IMG/VR virus record: IMGVR_UViG_3300028766_000004
Coordinates: 1 to 64,000 of that record
From: a virus
Length of the DNA stretch: 64,000 nt
Direction: 5' to 3' (one strand)
The position numbers were made by a program, and so were the translations under genes. Below, in pieces: positions 27,579 to 36,338 of the stretch (positions within the stretch are counted from its first letter, which is position 1; each line of letters opens with the position of its first letter). The notes under the pieces are model-generated. The model ran no database searches. It had not been told where the DNA came from and saw nothing but the letters and a program-made list of their open reading frames with translations.

Positions 27579-28931
27579 TTACCTACCTATAAGTTTCAAA
27601 ATCATATCAACCGAATTCATATCTTTAGCTGCTGTCGTATTAGCAACGCTAATCTGGTTAACTGCGGTTTGTATGCCGCTTGTATTGGCTGCAGCTGTTA
27701 CAGCTATAAATGTATTAGGCGTGTCTTCTGCTATTGAGTATATTGCTCCAACATATGGAGGAACAGGGCCAGAACTTACAAGATTTGTTGGTACAGTTAT
27801 CCCCATCGGAGTAACCTGTGTAGCGAGTGTAGACGCATCTTTCATAAATTGTGTTGTGTCTTTCCACGCCAATTGAGCTGTGACACTCATCGTATTGAAT
27901 GATGTTCCATTTTGAGCAATCATCATCGCTCCGCCAATAGAATTAAACGTTTCTTGAGCCATCATCGTTAAACCAGGCGTACTAGATGGATTGACAACCG
28001 ATAACAAACCGCCTATACCACCACCCGCGTATGCTACTTGATTAAGGACTTCCATAGCAACCATCACATCTGAAGCAACAGCTGCAATAGTAGATAGAAT
28101 GCTTCCCAATTTTGACCAGAACCCACTAGGAGACGATGAATTATTCTTATTGATCGTAACTGGAGGCCTCGAGTTGTTGGAGTTTACAACTTGAAAATCA
28201 GTGTTTTCTTGTGTAACTATAAACGACGCTTCATACATGTGAAGCAGCGGATTTGATTTGTTTCTGAGCAACTTGAACTGTTCTGGAACAACGTAATGAA
28301 CCATTCTGTGTAATTTGTCGATGATATGTACTGTTAATTTTTGCTCCAACTGAGATTGAGGAAAGTTGGCAGAGTTTGTGTCTCTCAAAAGGAAGTAATT
28401 ATCAAACAAATTTTTCAGAGCCATCACGTTCGCATATCCGTCTTGGGCTTGAGATGTGGACCCACTAAAATTGTGCGTTCTCCATCCAGTATTCCCACGT
28501 AACGTAAGCCTCACAATTGTTTTACCCCACACATCTACGAATGCACCGCTCATTGTTTGGGTGGCGTTTACACGATATGGAGTATCTAATACGAAATCAT
28601 CAGGATTGATATTCATCGTCACAGTTGTTGGAACCGTGGTTCCACTCAAGCTATTCGACAACATCACGGTGAAATGATTGACGTGGCCTAACCACGATAC
28701 AACATTGACAGGGGATGTACTATTCGTCCACCCATTTTCAGAAACGTTGGCATTGGCTAAAGCGGATGAATAAGGAGGCCCGAGAGTTGGAGTTGTTGCA
28801 GCTGATAACCCAGAATACGTTGAATCCGTGGTAAATGGCGCTGGTGTTGTGGTTACCGCTGCGGAGCTCAGCGGCGTTCCATACGTGGATGCCGTCAATG
28901 GTGTGCCACTACCAGCACCAGTAATAGACAT
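27579..28931 (-). CDS. Tail/baseplate hub-associated protein
   Basis: A 450-residue protein between spike and gp25-like genes. The N-terminal 70 residues are Ser/Thr/Pro-rich and probably disordered, followed by a folded region with aromatic and basic positions (LRGNTGWRTHNFSG, then LFDNYFLL and HYVVPEQFKLLRN). The last third has small-residue-rich helices (ILSTIAAVASDVMVAMEVLNQV). The location suits a tube initiator or central-hub component. No family could be named. Confidence 0.55.
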   Translation of the reverse strand: MSITGAGSGTPLTASTYGTPLSSAAVTTTPAPFTTDSTYSGLSAATTPTLGPPYSSALANANVSENGWTNSTSPVNVVSWLGHVNHFTVMLSNSLSGTTVPTTVTMNINPDDFVLDTPYRVNATQTMSGAFVDVWGKTIVRLTLRGNTGWRTHNFSGSTSQAQDGYANVMALKNLFDNYFLLRDTNSANFPQSQLEQKLTVHIIDKLHRMVHYVVPEQFKLLRNKSNPLLHMYEASFIVTQENTDFQVVNSNNSRPPVTINKNNSSSPSGFWSKLGSILSTIAAVASDVMVAMEVLNQVAYAGGGIGGLLSVVNPSSTPGLTMMAQETFNSIGGAMMIAQNGTSFNTMSVTAQLAWKDTTQFMKDASTLATQVTPMGITVPTNLVSSGPVPPYVGAIYSIAEDTPNTFIAVTAAANTSGIQTAVNQISVANTTAAKDMNSVDMILKLIGR

Positions 28932-28933
28932 AT

Positions 28934-30058
28934 CTAACCAGCCTTCGTAATGCTCGTAGCATCCGTAGTAGTAATCTGTTGATCAGGTGTCGTTGTCGGA
29001 CTACCTGTGCCAGTACAAGTGTGCTTATGGCTATTAAACTTATCAGCAACCTTTTTATACAGCAGAAGATTATCCAATTGTGAAGCGTTCGGTCCCAAAA
29101 TTATGCTGTTTTGCTTTGCGGAATCGGTTTTAACCGTAATGGTCGTATTCGACTCAGCGGTTAATTGCCCTTTAACCGATTGCAGCGTGACATCACCAGC
29201 AACACTCTGCAGTATAACATTCCCTCCCGCAATAATCTTCACCTGATTATTAGCTGAACTCGCACTGCTGGTATCCATCGGAGTGTTGATTACAACGTTT
29301 CCTGTAGCTTTATCGATCTGTATCAGAACAGTTCCTTGTGCAGTGACAACCTCCAATTGGGCGTATAACTTACGGCTATTATTCAGGTTCCCATCAACAC
29401 CCTTCTTCAGTTGGGTGTTCCACGCCATATTTGTCGGTTTTCCGTTCATGACGGATTTCCTATTACCCTTGCTCAAATCGACATGCACAGCGCCATCAAC
29501 TGGTTGCGTCGGGGTCTCAGCTAATCTAAAGAAAGAACCATTAGGGTGTGCCCATTCATAATTTCCATCCACATCAGTAAAACTGTAAACATCGCTATTT
29601 GTTCTACTTATTGTAGCTCCAGCCAGTTTCTTAATTTGTGTTGTGGTTGGGGCTGGTAAACCGGGAGGAATATTCTGAGGGTCGAACAGCATTTGAGAGC
29701 GTTGTGGGAATAGGAACCCAAGACAAACCCACGAACTTTGTCCAAGATTGGCGTCTAATTTATCTATAACAGCGTATACATAATTAGAAGTTGGATCATC
29801 CAAATCTGGATTATTAGAAGATAAACTTTCATACTTATATACATTAGGAACCTGTTTAGTGGTTCCATCATAAGACAACACAGTTCCAGCCTTATTTCCA
29901 ACAGTTTTAAGCACTGGAAGCGAAATCATTCCACCATTCGTAGATGCACCAAGAGTGGGTACATGGACACCATAGATGATTCCGCAACCCTGCTCAAGAA
30001 GCACATCTATAGTGTGAGCGCTGTAATCAACGTTAATAACTTTTCCTTGACGGGCCAT
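28934..30058 (-). CDS. Baseplate spike protein (gpV/gp5-like)
   Basis: A 374-residue probable central spike. The N-terminal about 100 residues have OB-fold character (GKVINVDYSAHTIDVLLE, then GMISLPVL). The next region has a short DG/N-rich strand pattern. The C-terminal half shows regular beta-helix-like strands (VKIIAGGNVILQSVAGD, then VTLQSVKG). The end has SHKHTCTGTG, a His-rich tip motif resembling phage spike apexes that bind iron. It follows the hub gene, which is the usual order. It likely punctures the outer envelope. Family assignment rests on fold pattern and position. Confidence 0.72.
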   Translation of the reverse strand: MARQGKVINVDYSAHTIDVLLEQGCGIIYGVHVPTLGASTNGGMISLPVLKTVGNKAGTVLSYDGTTKQVPNVYKYESLSSNNPDLDDPTSNYVYAVIDKLDANLGQSSWVCLGFLFPQRSQMLFDPQNIPPGLPAPTTTQIKKLAGATISRTNSDVYSFTDVDGNYEWAHPNGSFFRLAETPTQPVDGAVHVDLSKGNRKSVMNGKPTNMAWNTQLKKGVDGNLNNSRKLYAQLEVVTAQGTVLIQIDKATGNVVINTPMDTSSASSANNQVKIIAGGNVILQSVAGDVTLQSVKGQLTAESNTTITVKTDSAKQNSIILGPNASQLDNLLLYKKVADKFNSHKHTCTGTGSPTTTPDQQITTTDATSITKAG

Positions 30059-30061
30059 ATT

Positions 30062-31708
30062 TTAATATCCGTAATCAGCATAACGTGGATCGTCCTGCAT
30101 TCTGTCTAAATGAGCTTCCCCACGAGTCAATGTTAGCATCGTCAACCACGATTCCATAGGAGTGAAATTCTGATGCACTTCTTCCACATAAAAAACGTGA
30201 ACCATCGTGTCGAGTCGTTCATCCCAAAACGCTACAAACATTCCAGCTCGTATATCTTCTCGCCCACGAATAACCATCGAACCTTGTTCTAATTGCGAAT
30301 TGTGTTCAAAGGCATTAAACAAAGTCATTGCCAGTTGCTGCCCAACCTTAAACATGTCGGAAGTAGTTATATTCGAACCAAAATCGCTTCTGTAAAAAGC
30401 ATTAGTATCTTCCAAACTACCAATTGTTTTTGGGTCCACTGATAGCAACTTGCTAGTGATTAGCAATTTTCTAAAACCAAACAACTCCATCCTAGAATAT
30501 TCAAGCTTTGTCGATTGAGGAAGAGTCACGCCAGTATCAGTAAACGAACTAGTATCAACCGTAAAATGTGGATTAAGGTTAGTAAGCTGCCCCATCGCTT
30601 GAGATTCGAATGATTCTCCAATCCCACTATTCGTAGCATTAACCATGATATAGTTCCACACTTCTTGGTCGCTGCGACCTAAGTTATAGTTTACTATTTC
30701 ACTTTGATCTATGAATATTGGCAATCCCTTCGCACATGCATCTATACTCCGTGAACCCAGTGGGGTGTACGTAGGGCCAGTTCCACTAAAACTGGTGGTT
30801 CCTACCCATTCCCTGTCTCTATCTCGCCAAGGGGTTGGTCTGAACACTAAGTAAGTGCCATCTGGAGCATCATCTGTGAATATCTCGATAAACGGCTTTC
30901 CAGTGAATTCGTTAAACAAGTCCGACACAGACATTTCCGTCGAGGCTATTGATGGGTCAACTACTCTGAGGCTATAACTCGCTACGTCATCACCTATCCC
31001 TTGGGCAGCTCTATTTCCGTCTACACCATCCACATCAACATCTAATTCAAAAGGTGCTGCAATATTAACTGAGGATATTATGTCGTTGCTTTCGGAGCCG
31101 TTAGCTGAAGATGAATTACTCTGCGTCTGATTCCTGTTAGTGGTTGTTTTTAGAATGTTCTGAAAAGTTGGCGTGACAACTTCATTCCACACCATTGTTA
31201 CTATCTTGGATGGGGTGCAATTACCCTGCAAAATATCGATTCCATATCCAAAAAACAACGGCGATGTAGTCCCAGAAGCAGCGAACACTTGACTCGGGTC
31301 TAAAGCATAAACATAATGTATTACAGCATTTTTAATAGCTTTTCCATAATTCTCTCCAGAAATAACAATCGATCTAACAGGCTTTCCGCTAGACATATCT
31401 AGCGATTTAGATATGGTGGTTACGAAACCCCTCATGATGGTTGTATAATCTTTCGATTCACGCTTCATCCTTATTTCACAATAAACCATCGGTTCTATCA
31501 TATCGTATAGCGTTGCACCGTTAGTATCATCTCTTGGAACAAGGGTGATTCTAAAACTATTCGTCAAATCCTTACACGTAGCCTGCGTCTCTATTTTAGT
31601 CACGTAACCAAGCTGGTTGAATCCAGTGCTAAATGATTGTATTCCTGATGGAAGACCGAGAATTACATCGTATTTTGGATTGAACGTGTTGATATTGCTT
31701 GTGCTCAT
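30062..31708 (-). CDS. Baseplate hub protein (gp27/gpD-like)
   Basis: A 548-residue protein directly before the spike and after the tape measure, the position of the central hub. The N-terminal half has long beta strands and ISGENYGKAIKNA, comparable to the tube-like domain of gpD proteins. A segment around residues 290-310 (YLVFRPTPWRDRDRE) and the C-terminal EVHQNFTPMESWLT resemble phage hub proteins. Three copies would attach the spike to the tube. I see no lysozyme insertion. Confidence 0.7.
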   Translation of the reverse strand: MSTSNINTFNPKYDVILGLPSGIQSFSTGFNQLGYVTKIETQATCKDLTNSFRITLVPRDDTNGATLYDMIEPMVYCEIRMKRESKDYTTIMRGFVTTISKSLDMSSGKPVRSIVISGENYGKAIKNAVIHYVYALDPSQVFAASGTTSPLFFGYGIDILQGNCTPSKIVTMVWNEVVTPTFQNILKTTTNRNQTQSNSSSANGSESNDIISSVNIAAPFELDVDVDGVDGNRAAQGIGDDVASYSLRVVDPSIASTEMSVSDLFNEFTGKPFIEIFTDDAPDGTYLVFRPTPWRDRDREWVGTTSFSGTGPTYTPLGSRSIDACAKGLPIFIDQSEIVNYNLGRSDQEVWNYIMVNATNSGIGESFESQAMGQLTNLNPHFTVDTSSFTDTGVTLPQSTKLEYSRMELFGFRKLLITSKLLSVDPKTIGSLEDTNAFYRSDFGSNITTSDMFKVGQQLAMTLFNAFEHNSQLEQGSMVIRGREDIRAGMFVAFWDERLDTMVHVFYVEEVHQNFTPMESWLTMLTLTRGEAHLDRMQDDPRYADYGY

Positions 31709-31710
31709 AA

Positions 31711-34700
31711 TTACTTAGTTCCAGATGGTGACAAGGTCTTAACAGAGGTACTCGCCTTGTTATGATTCAATTTAGAGAAATTCATAGTTCCAACAGTCGT
31801 TTGCTTAGACTGTCCTCCATCAGGCATCGTCAAATTCAATACTGAAAAGTGACTAAACTCAAGAGATTCTCTATTATCTTTAGCTATTTGTCTTAAAGCA
31901 TTATGTATTTCTGTCGCTGTCATTACAGGTTTTTTTTCTACAGGTTTTTTTTCTACAGAACTTTGAAATCCACCAACAGCGCCAGCTCTTGATACGGAAT
32001 TTGCGAACACTGTAACTTGCTCACCTTCTCTTCCTTGATCTGATTCATGACGATGTCCCCAATTTGCATATACCTGCCCAAATTCAGCACCGGCTGTTAA
32101 TGAGTCTAACCTTCCACCATGTGCGGAAACTATTTTACGCAATTCGTCTTCATCGTGGAACGCTCCACCGCTAGCTCTAAGCGCATACTCAACTTCAGAC
32201 CTTAATTTTACATTATTTGGGTCTAACCCAACCCTTTTCAAAATACCTTCAGCTTGGTCTATGTAGTCTTTCTTATATAACTTCATCTGAAAATCTTTAG
32301 TATTTTGAAGAATACGCCTCAGCGTACTACCAGTTTTATTCCCTTGTTCACCCCAATGTTCTTCATTACCCCAATCAGACTCGACGGAAGCAATGTCTTT
32401 AACCAATAACTTGTTTTCGAGGGGATTTAATCCAAGTGTATTATCATTTGCAGCAACTCTAGCACTATTAAGAAAATGTGCCAAAGAACTATCTTGATAA
32501 CCTTTACCACTCCAATTAGCGAATCCAGCATTAACTATAGTACGCCCTGTTTTTGGGTCGTTAAGTGGGTCGTTGTTGATATCAGTGAAGGATTTATCTA
32601 ATGTCATCATATGCTCAGCAGCTGCAGCTTTGGCATACTCTTCAAAATTAGCTCGCTCTGTCTCAGAGCCGTGAGCTGCTCCATTACTAGCTAATACACT
32701 CTCGAAAGACTTAGCCCATGCAGTATTTCCTGATGAAATAAATTTATTATTCTTAAAATCGTTAGCAGTCTCTTGTCCAGCAACACCCCATTGTTTAGCA
32801 TCGATAGATGCTTGAACTGCTTCTTGGACATCTTTCTTACTCCCACCAGAAAACCAACTAACAGCCGCAGCTGACATCCTTATAAGTGGATCAGTCATCG
32901 ACTGTACATATTGGCTAATGTCAACCACAGCCTTTCTAGCCTCATCTTCGTTATTCGTGGATTTAATATTCTGTGTTGCACTAGCTACCGCTTGAACTAT
33001 TTCTTCAGTCGTTTTTCCATCCTTTTTTGCGATGTCGTACACTGCTTGTATCGTTTTTGCGTCTCCCGTACTAAGTGTTTGAATAAGGTTTTCAATGGCT
33101 TTATTAGCTGAAGTTTCCTTATCTCCCTTCGTAACACGTAAATTATTCCCCAAATCCTCAACGAATCGAGTCAGACCAGGACTATTCATCAAGTTCATAT
33201 CTTTCAAACCGTATATGTTCATAGCACTCTTCGGGTTGAGTGGGTCTAAGTCTCCATGTTTTTTCATCTCAATCATACTGAATGCTTGAGACATATTAAT
33301 CCCAGTTTGATTACTTAACGTCTGCATCGCATAATCAACACTCCCGCCACTAGCACTTAAATATTTTGCAATTAGCTTATCCAGCATTTCAGCAGAGTGT
33401 TGTTGTCCGTCGGCAAACTTAGCCTCAAATCCTTGAGACCTAGTCAATTGAACATCACCTGTGTAATTTAATTTTCTAACACCATCAACGACACCACTGC
33501 CGCCACCATACTCTCGCATCATGTCTTGAACAACTGCCGAGCTGATCAAATAACCAAATGGAGATTTAGGATTAGATATACTTTGATCTATACTTCCAAT
33601 TACCTGTGCAGCATATTTACCTTTTAATCCAGGGCCGCTAAAATCACTTCCAGATACACTCCCCATCATACCAGCGAGCTGCAAAGCATTTGGACCGTTA
33701 ACACTCTGTGAACGTCCTATTCCAACCAGGTCTTGGATTCCTTTAAGCATCTCTTCTTCAAGGCCAGCCATTTTTCCAGTTCCGATGGCATCTGCTACTG
33801 ATAAGGCAAACTTATTTTGTTCTTGACCACTAGAGCTTACAGCACCTTCACGAACCATCTGAGCGTTAAATTGGGATGTAGAGTTCAAATCCATCCCATA
33901 CGCTCTGCCCATGATAGCCGAACTATTCAACACACTTCCAAAATCACCCCAAGCCCTCTTACCCATTCCTCGCATCGACTCGCCCATGCCGATACGTTCT
34001 TCCCTAGTTATTCCAAGACCATCCACAGCACTTGTCATTTCACTTCTAAAATCATTTGTGTTCTGACCTTGAGCAGCGGTCATCTTCCACAAATCACCTT
34101 CACGGACTTGCCATTCATACGTCTTTTTAAGTTGCTGACTGACATATTGAACAGCGGTAACTGCTCCCATCAACGCTAATCCAATCCCGGCAGTACTTGC
34201 AGCTGCGCCAAGACCGCCTGTGAGCGCTGCAGCAGATACTTCTTCCCCTGCTATAGCAGTACCTGCCTGAGTAGCTCTATACCCCTGAAATAATTTAACG
34301 GATTTATCAGCGCTCTCCATCATCATAGCTCTACCATAACGATGGGTTCCCGTCATAATACCACTACTAGCTAACGTTCTCGCAAACCCGTACTTCAAGA
34401 CACGGAAAGACTCTCTCTCCTCATCTTTTCCCTGATCATCTATGTCTTTTTTTAAATTTTGCCTAGCCCATGAAGAATACTTAACTGATAATCTTGAAGT
34501 GTTCTCCACTATCCGTATTCTTTCCCGAGCTTGTTGAGCTTCTCTAATCGATGCATTACGAGATGCAACAGCATCATCCTTCATCGCCTTTTTTTTGGCT
34601 GCGAATGCGTCACCTTCAGCTGTTTTTAATGATTTTTGCTGTTTTATTTGTAAATTTAACGATTCTATCGTCTTGGTGTAGCCTATTTGAGATTCTTTAG

Positions 34701-34974
34701 CATATCTTATAGTTTGGCGAGCTTGTTCTTTCTGAACATCAGCTAGCCTAATAGCACCTTTTGAAAAATCTTTTAGGCGTTTATCAGCTGCTTTATAATC
34801 ACCACCAGTAACGGCATCAGATGCATTCTGTAACATAGATTGAAGATATGCGTTGTTTGCACCAGCAGAAGAATCCTCATTTGGATTAGGTACTGCAGCA
34901 GCTTGCTTAGAGGCTTGCTGCTGCATGATATTGAAATTAGGATCGTTGAATGCTCCGCCGTTATTATTTGGCAT
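31711..34974 (-). CDS. Tail tape measure protein
   Basis: A 1,087-residue helical protein. It has N-terminal coiled-coil (Gln/Lys-rich) segments, a central glycine-alanine hydrophobic stretch (LTGGLGAAASTAGIGLALMGAVTAV, about residues 250-275, given in part), and long helices afterwards. It comes right after the overlapping chaperone genes, the invariable position of tape measure genes. By the usual ratio of about 0.15 nm per residue the tail would be about 160 nm. A VEKKP repeat occurs near residue 1,010. The start ATG (34974) overlaps the chaperone extension by 11 bp, with GAGGTAAAAG as ribosome site. Confidence 0.87.
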   Translation of the reverse strand: MPNNNGGAFNDPNFNIMQQQASKQAAAVPNPNEDSSAGANNAYLQSMLQNASDAVTGGDYKAADKRLKDFSKGAIRLADVQKEQARQTIRYAKESQIGYTKTIESLNLQIKQQKSLKTAEGDAFAAKKKAMKDDAVASRNASIREAQQARERIRIVENTSRLSVKYSSWARQNLKKDIDDQGKDEERESFRVLKYGFARTLASSGIMTGTHRYGRAMMMESADKSVKLFQGYRATQAGTAIAGEEVSAAALTGGLGAAASTAGIGLALMGAVTAVQYVSQQLKKTYEWQVREGDLWKMTAAQGQNTNDFRSEMTSAVDGLGITREERIGMGESMRGMGKRAWGDFGSVLNSSAIMGRAYGMDLNSTSQFNAQMVREGAVSSSGQEQNKFALSVADAIGTGKMAGLEEEMLKGIQDLVGIGRSQSVNGPNALQLAGMMGSVSGSDFSGPGLKGKYAAQVIGSIDQSISNPKSPFGYLISSAVVQDMMREYGGGSGVVDGVRKLNYTGDVQLTRSQGFEAKFADGQQHSAEMLDKLIAKYLSASGGSVDYAMQTLSNQTGINMSQAFSMIEMKKHGDLDPLNPKSAMNIYGLKDMNLMNSPGLTRFVEDLGNNLRVTKGDKETSANKAIENLIQTLSTGDAKTIQAVYDIAKKDGKTTEEIVQAVASATQNIKSTNNEDEARKAVVDISQYVQSMTDPLIRMSAAAVSWFSGGSKKDVQEAVQASIDAKQWGVAGQETANDFKNNKFISSGNTAWAKSFESVLASNGAAHGSETERANFEEYAKAAAAEHMMTLDKSFTDINNDPLNDPKTGRTIVNAGFANWSGKGYQDSSLAHFLNSARVAANDNTLGLNPLENKLLVKDIASVESDWGNEEHWGEQGNKTGSTLRRILQNTKDFQMKLYKKDYIDQAEGILKRVGLDPNNVKLRSEVEYALRASGGAFHDEDELRKIVSAHGGRLDSLTAGAEFGQVYANWGHRHESDQGREGEQVTVFANSVSRAGAVGGFQSSVEKKPVEKKPVMTATEIHNALRQIAKDNRESLEFSHFSVLNLTMPDGGQSKQTTVGTMNFSKLNHNKASTSVKTLSPSGTK

Positions 34975-35320
34975 CTTTTACCTCAACCCATTCATCAGAT
35001 GGGTTTTTACTTTGCGAAGCTTCAAGTTGAGCTTGTTTTAGGTACTCTTCCATTTCCTTATCGGATGCACCCTCGAATTCATCGTCTTGCGTAATTCCAC
35101 TCGCTCTACGAACCGCCTTCTCATACTCATCGTGGGTCAAGAATTCTAATTCCATCTTCCACGGTTCTATATCCAAATATCTGTCATCGTTCGGTGGAAG
35201 GTTGTATTTCTTGCGAAACCAGAAATCATAACCATCTAAAGCCTTACTTTTCGCCAACTTCCTCTTGTTTTCTTGAAACCACAGGGCGAAAGGAGTTCTC
35301 CCATTTCGTATACACGTCAT
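34964..35320 (-). CDS. Tail assembly chaperone, frameshift extension
   Basis: This open frame (118 codons from its first ATG) overlaps the 3' end of the preceding chaperone by 77 bp and runs into the tape measure start. It has no ribosome site before its ATG, so it is probably translated as the tail of a fused protein, like the T part of lambda G/GT. The frame relation is +1 (equivalent to -2). The fused protein would have about 217 residues. The extension is charged and helical with a D/E-rich C-terminus. Confidence 0.75.
   Translation of the reverse strand: MTCIRNGRTPFALWFQENKRKLAKSKALDGYDFWFRKKYNLPPNDDRYLDIEPWKMELEFLTHDEYEKAVRRASGITQDDEFEGASDKEMEEYLKQAQLEASQSKNPSDEWVEVKDAK
35244..35291 (-). 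other. Candidate ribosomal frameshift site
   Basis: The overlap frame opens only after a TGA at about 35341-35339, so the shift must occur in the last about 95 bases. Two slippery candidates are visible. At 35252-35244, GAA AAG TAA allows tRNA-Lys on AAG to slip back two bases to AAA just before the stop. At 35291-35288, TTT C allows tRNA-Phe to slip forward one base to TTC. Both give the observed frame. No classic -1 heptamer would do so. Confidence 0.5.
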
Positions 35321-35621
35321 ACAAGTCGTATACAGGCTTCATATCGTACAAGTCCTCGAAATCTAATCCTTCTGGTTTCTCAGTCAACACCACTTCAAGT
35401 GTTGAAATAACCCACGCCATGTTTGAGAAACCAATCGGCAAATCAACACCTTCTGTTTTCTTAGCATTATTCACAGATATTGCAAGAACATCTCTATTAT
35501 TGGGGCGCTTGAATACGAACCTTCCTACTAAATCCTTGAAGCCTTCGATTTCAGCGCAGTTAACTACTAGCGGTATACTCGGGTCTATCGGTTTCTTATG
35601 TTCCAACTTTTGATCTGCCAT
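35244..35621 (-). CDS. Tail assembly chaperone (gpG-like)
   Basis: A 125-residue protein placed between the tube and tape measure genes, which is where phages encode the chaperones that keep the tape measure soluble. It contains no catalytic motif; the KRPNNRDVLAI and DLYDMKPVYDLYDVYTKWE segments fit small helical chaperones. It ends GEK-stop at 35244. A frameshift near that end would yield a longer GT-like form. Confidence 0.8.
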   Translation of the reverse strand: MADQKLEHKKPIDPSIPLVVNCAEIEGFKDLVGRFVFKRPNNRDVLAISVNNAKKTEGVDLPIGFSNMAWVISTLEVVLTEKPEGLDFEDLYDMKPVYDLYDVYTKWENSFRPVVSRKQEEVGEK

Positions 35622-35631
35622 AGGTTCCTCC

Positions 35632-35787
35632 TTATGGTTTAACTAGGTCTTCGGGCTTAATACTTTGGTTTTTTGATATTTGGAATAATTTTCCATCGCG
35701 GAAACGGAATGTCACTTCTCCATAGAACTTCTCTGTTTCAGCAACTTCTAATAGTCTAGTATAAGCTGCTTTCTCTGTATCCTTCAT
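35632..35787 (-). CDS. Short protein of DUF2292/YezD-like type
   Basis: A 51-residue gene too short for usual cut-offs. It has ATG at 35787 preceded by GGAG at the right distance. The core YGEVTFRFRDGKLFQI matches the small DUF2292 family pattern (YGxVxIxVxDGKxxxI). It lies after the tube gene terminator and before the chaperones. The function of the family is unknown; a small DNA- or protein-binding role is only a guess. Confidence 0.7.
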   Translation of the reverse strand: MKDTEKAAYTRLLEVAETEKFYGEVTFRFRDGKLFQISKNQSIKPEDLVKP

Positions 35788-35800
35788 ATTTACTCCAGCA

Positions 35801-35847
35801 AAAAAGCTGAGGATATGGGAGGGAAGACACCCACAACCTCAGCTTTT
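35801..35847. terminator. Intrinsic terminator after tail tube gene
   Basis: An 11-bp stem AAAAGCTGAGG (35802-35812) pairs with CCTCAGCTTTT (35837-35847) across a 24-base loop. Read on the minus strand it ends in TTTTTT, so it fits termination of the transcript from the sheath-tube genes; the opposite side also carries a T-run, making it bidirectional. It would lower expression of genes downstream of the highly expressed tube gene. Confidence 0.75.
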
Positions 35848-35895
35848 GTTAAACTTTAAGACTGGGGTTCTTCCCTATCCCTTAGTTACCTTTAA

Positions 35896-36321
35896 TTACA
35901 GCGTACCCGACACGTCCAGGGCATTGAAGTTCGCCGAGCTTACCAAAATTGCGTGTTTCTGGATTTCGATATCACCAGAGGCATACGAGCATCCGATAGC
36001 CTTTCTAAGCAGCGATCCGTCACCGTTATCATAAACTGCGATATCGAATACGAATCCTTGCATAACACCGTCGGCATCCTTTGGAACAACGACACCAGCT
36101 TTATACATGCTTCCGAGGTTAAGCACCATGAATCTTGCGGAAACTGTGTACTTCGCCATGGTCGGAACGTATTCCACCACACGAATGTTTCCAACTCCAC
36201 TCGCCTCAGCAGGCGCGTAGTCTTCGTTAAATCGAACATCCTGTAGCAGGCCAATCTGTACACCGTCGAACATTACAACAGCCCGGTTACCACTACGAGT
36301 TTGAAGATTAATAGTAGCCAT
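35896..36321 (-). CDS. Tail tube protein
   Basis: A 141-residue protein directly downstream of the sheath gene, the normal position of the inner tail tube. Size and all-beta composition (GNRAVVMFDGVQIGLLQDVRF; YVPTMAKYTVSARFMVLN) fit the gp19/gpFII type beta-barrel that stacks as hexameric rings. A strong GGGAGG ribosome site precedes it and a strong terminator follows, as expected for an abundant protein. Confidence 0.85.
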   Translation of the reverse strand: MATINLQTRSGNRAVVMFDGVQIGLLQDVRFNEDYAPAEASGVGNIRVVEYVPTMAKYTVSARFMVLNLGSMYKAGVVVPKDADGVMQGFVFDIAVYDNGDGSLLRKAIGCSYASGDIEIQKHAILVSSANFNALDVSGTL

Positions 36322-36338
36322 AAATCAAATCCTCCCTA

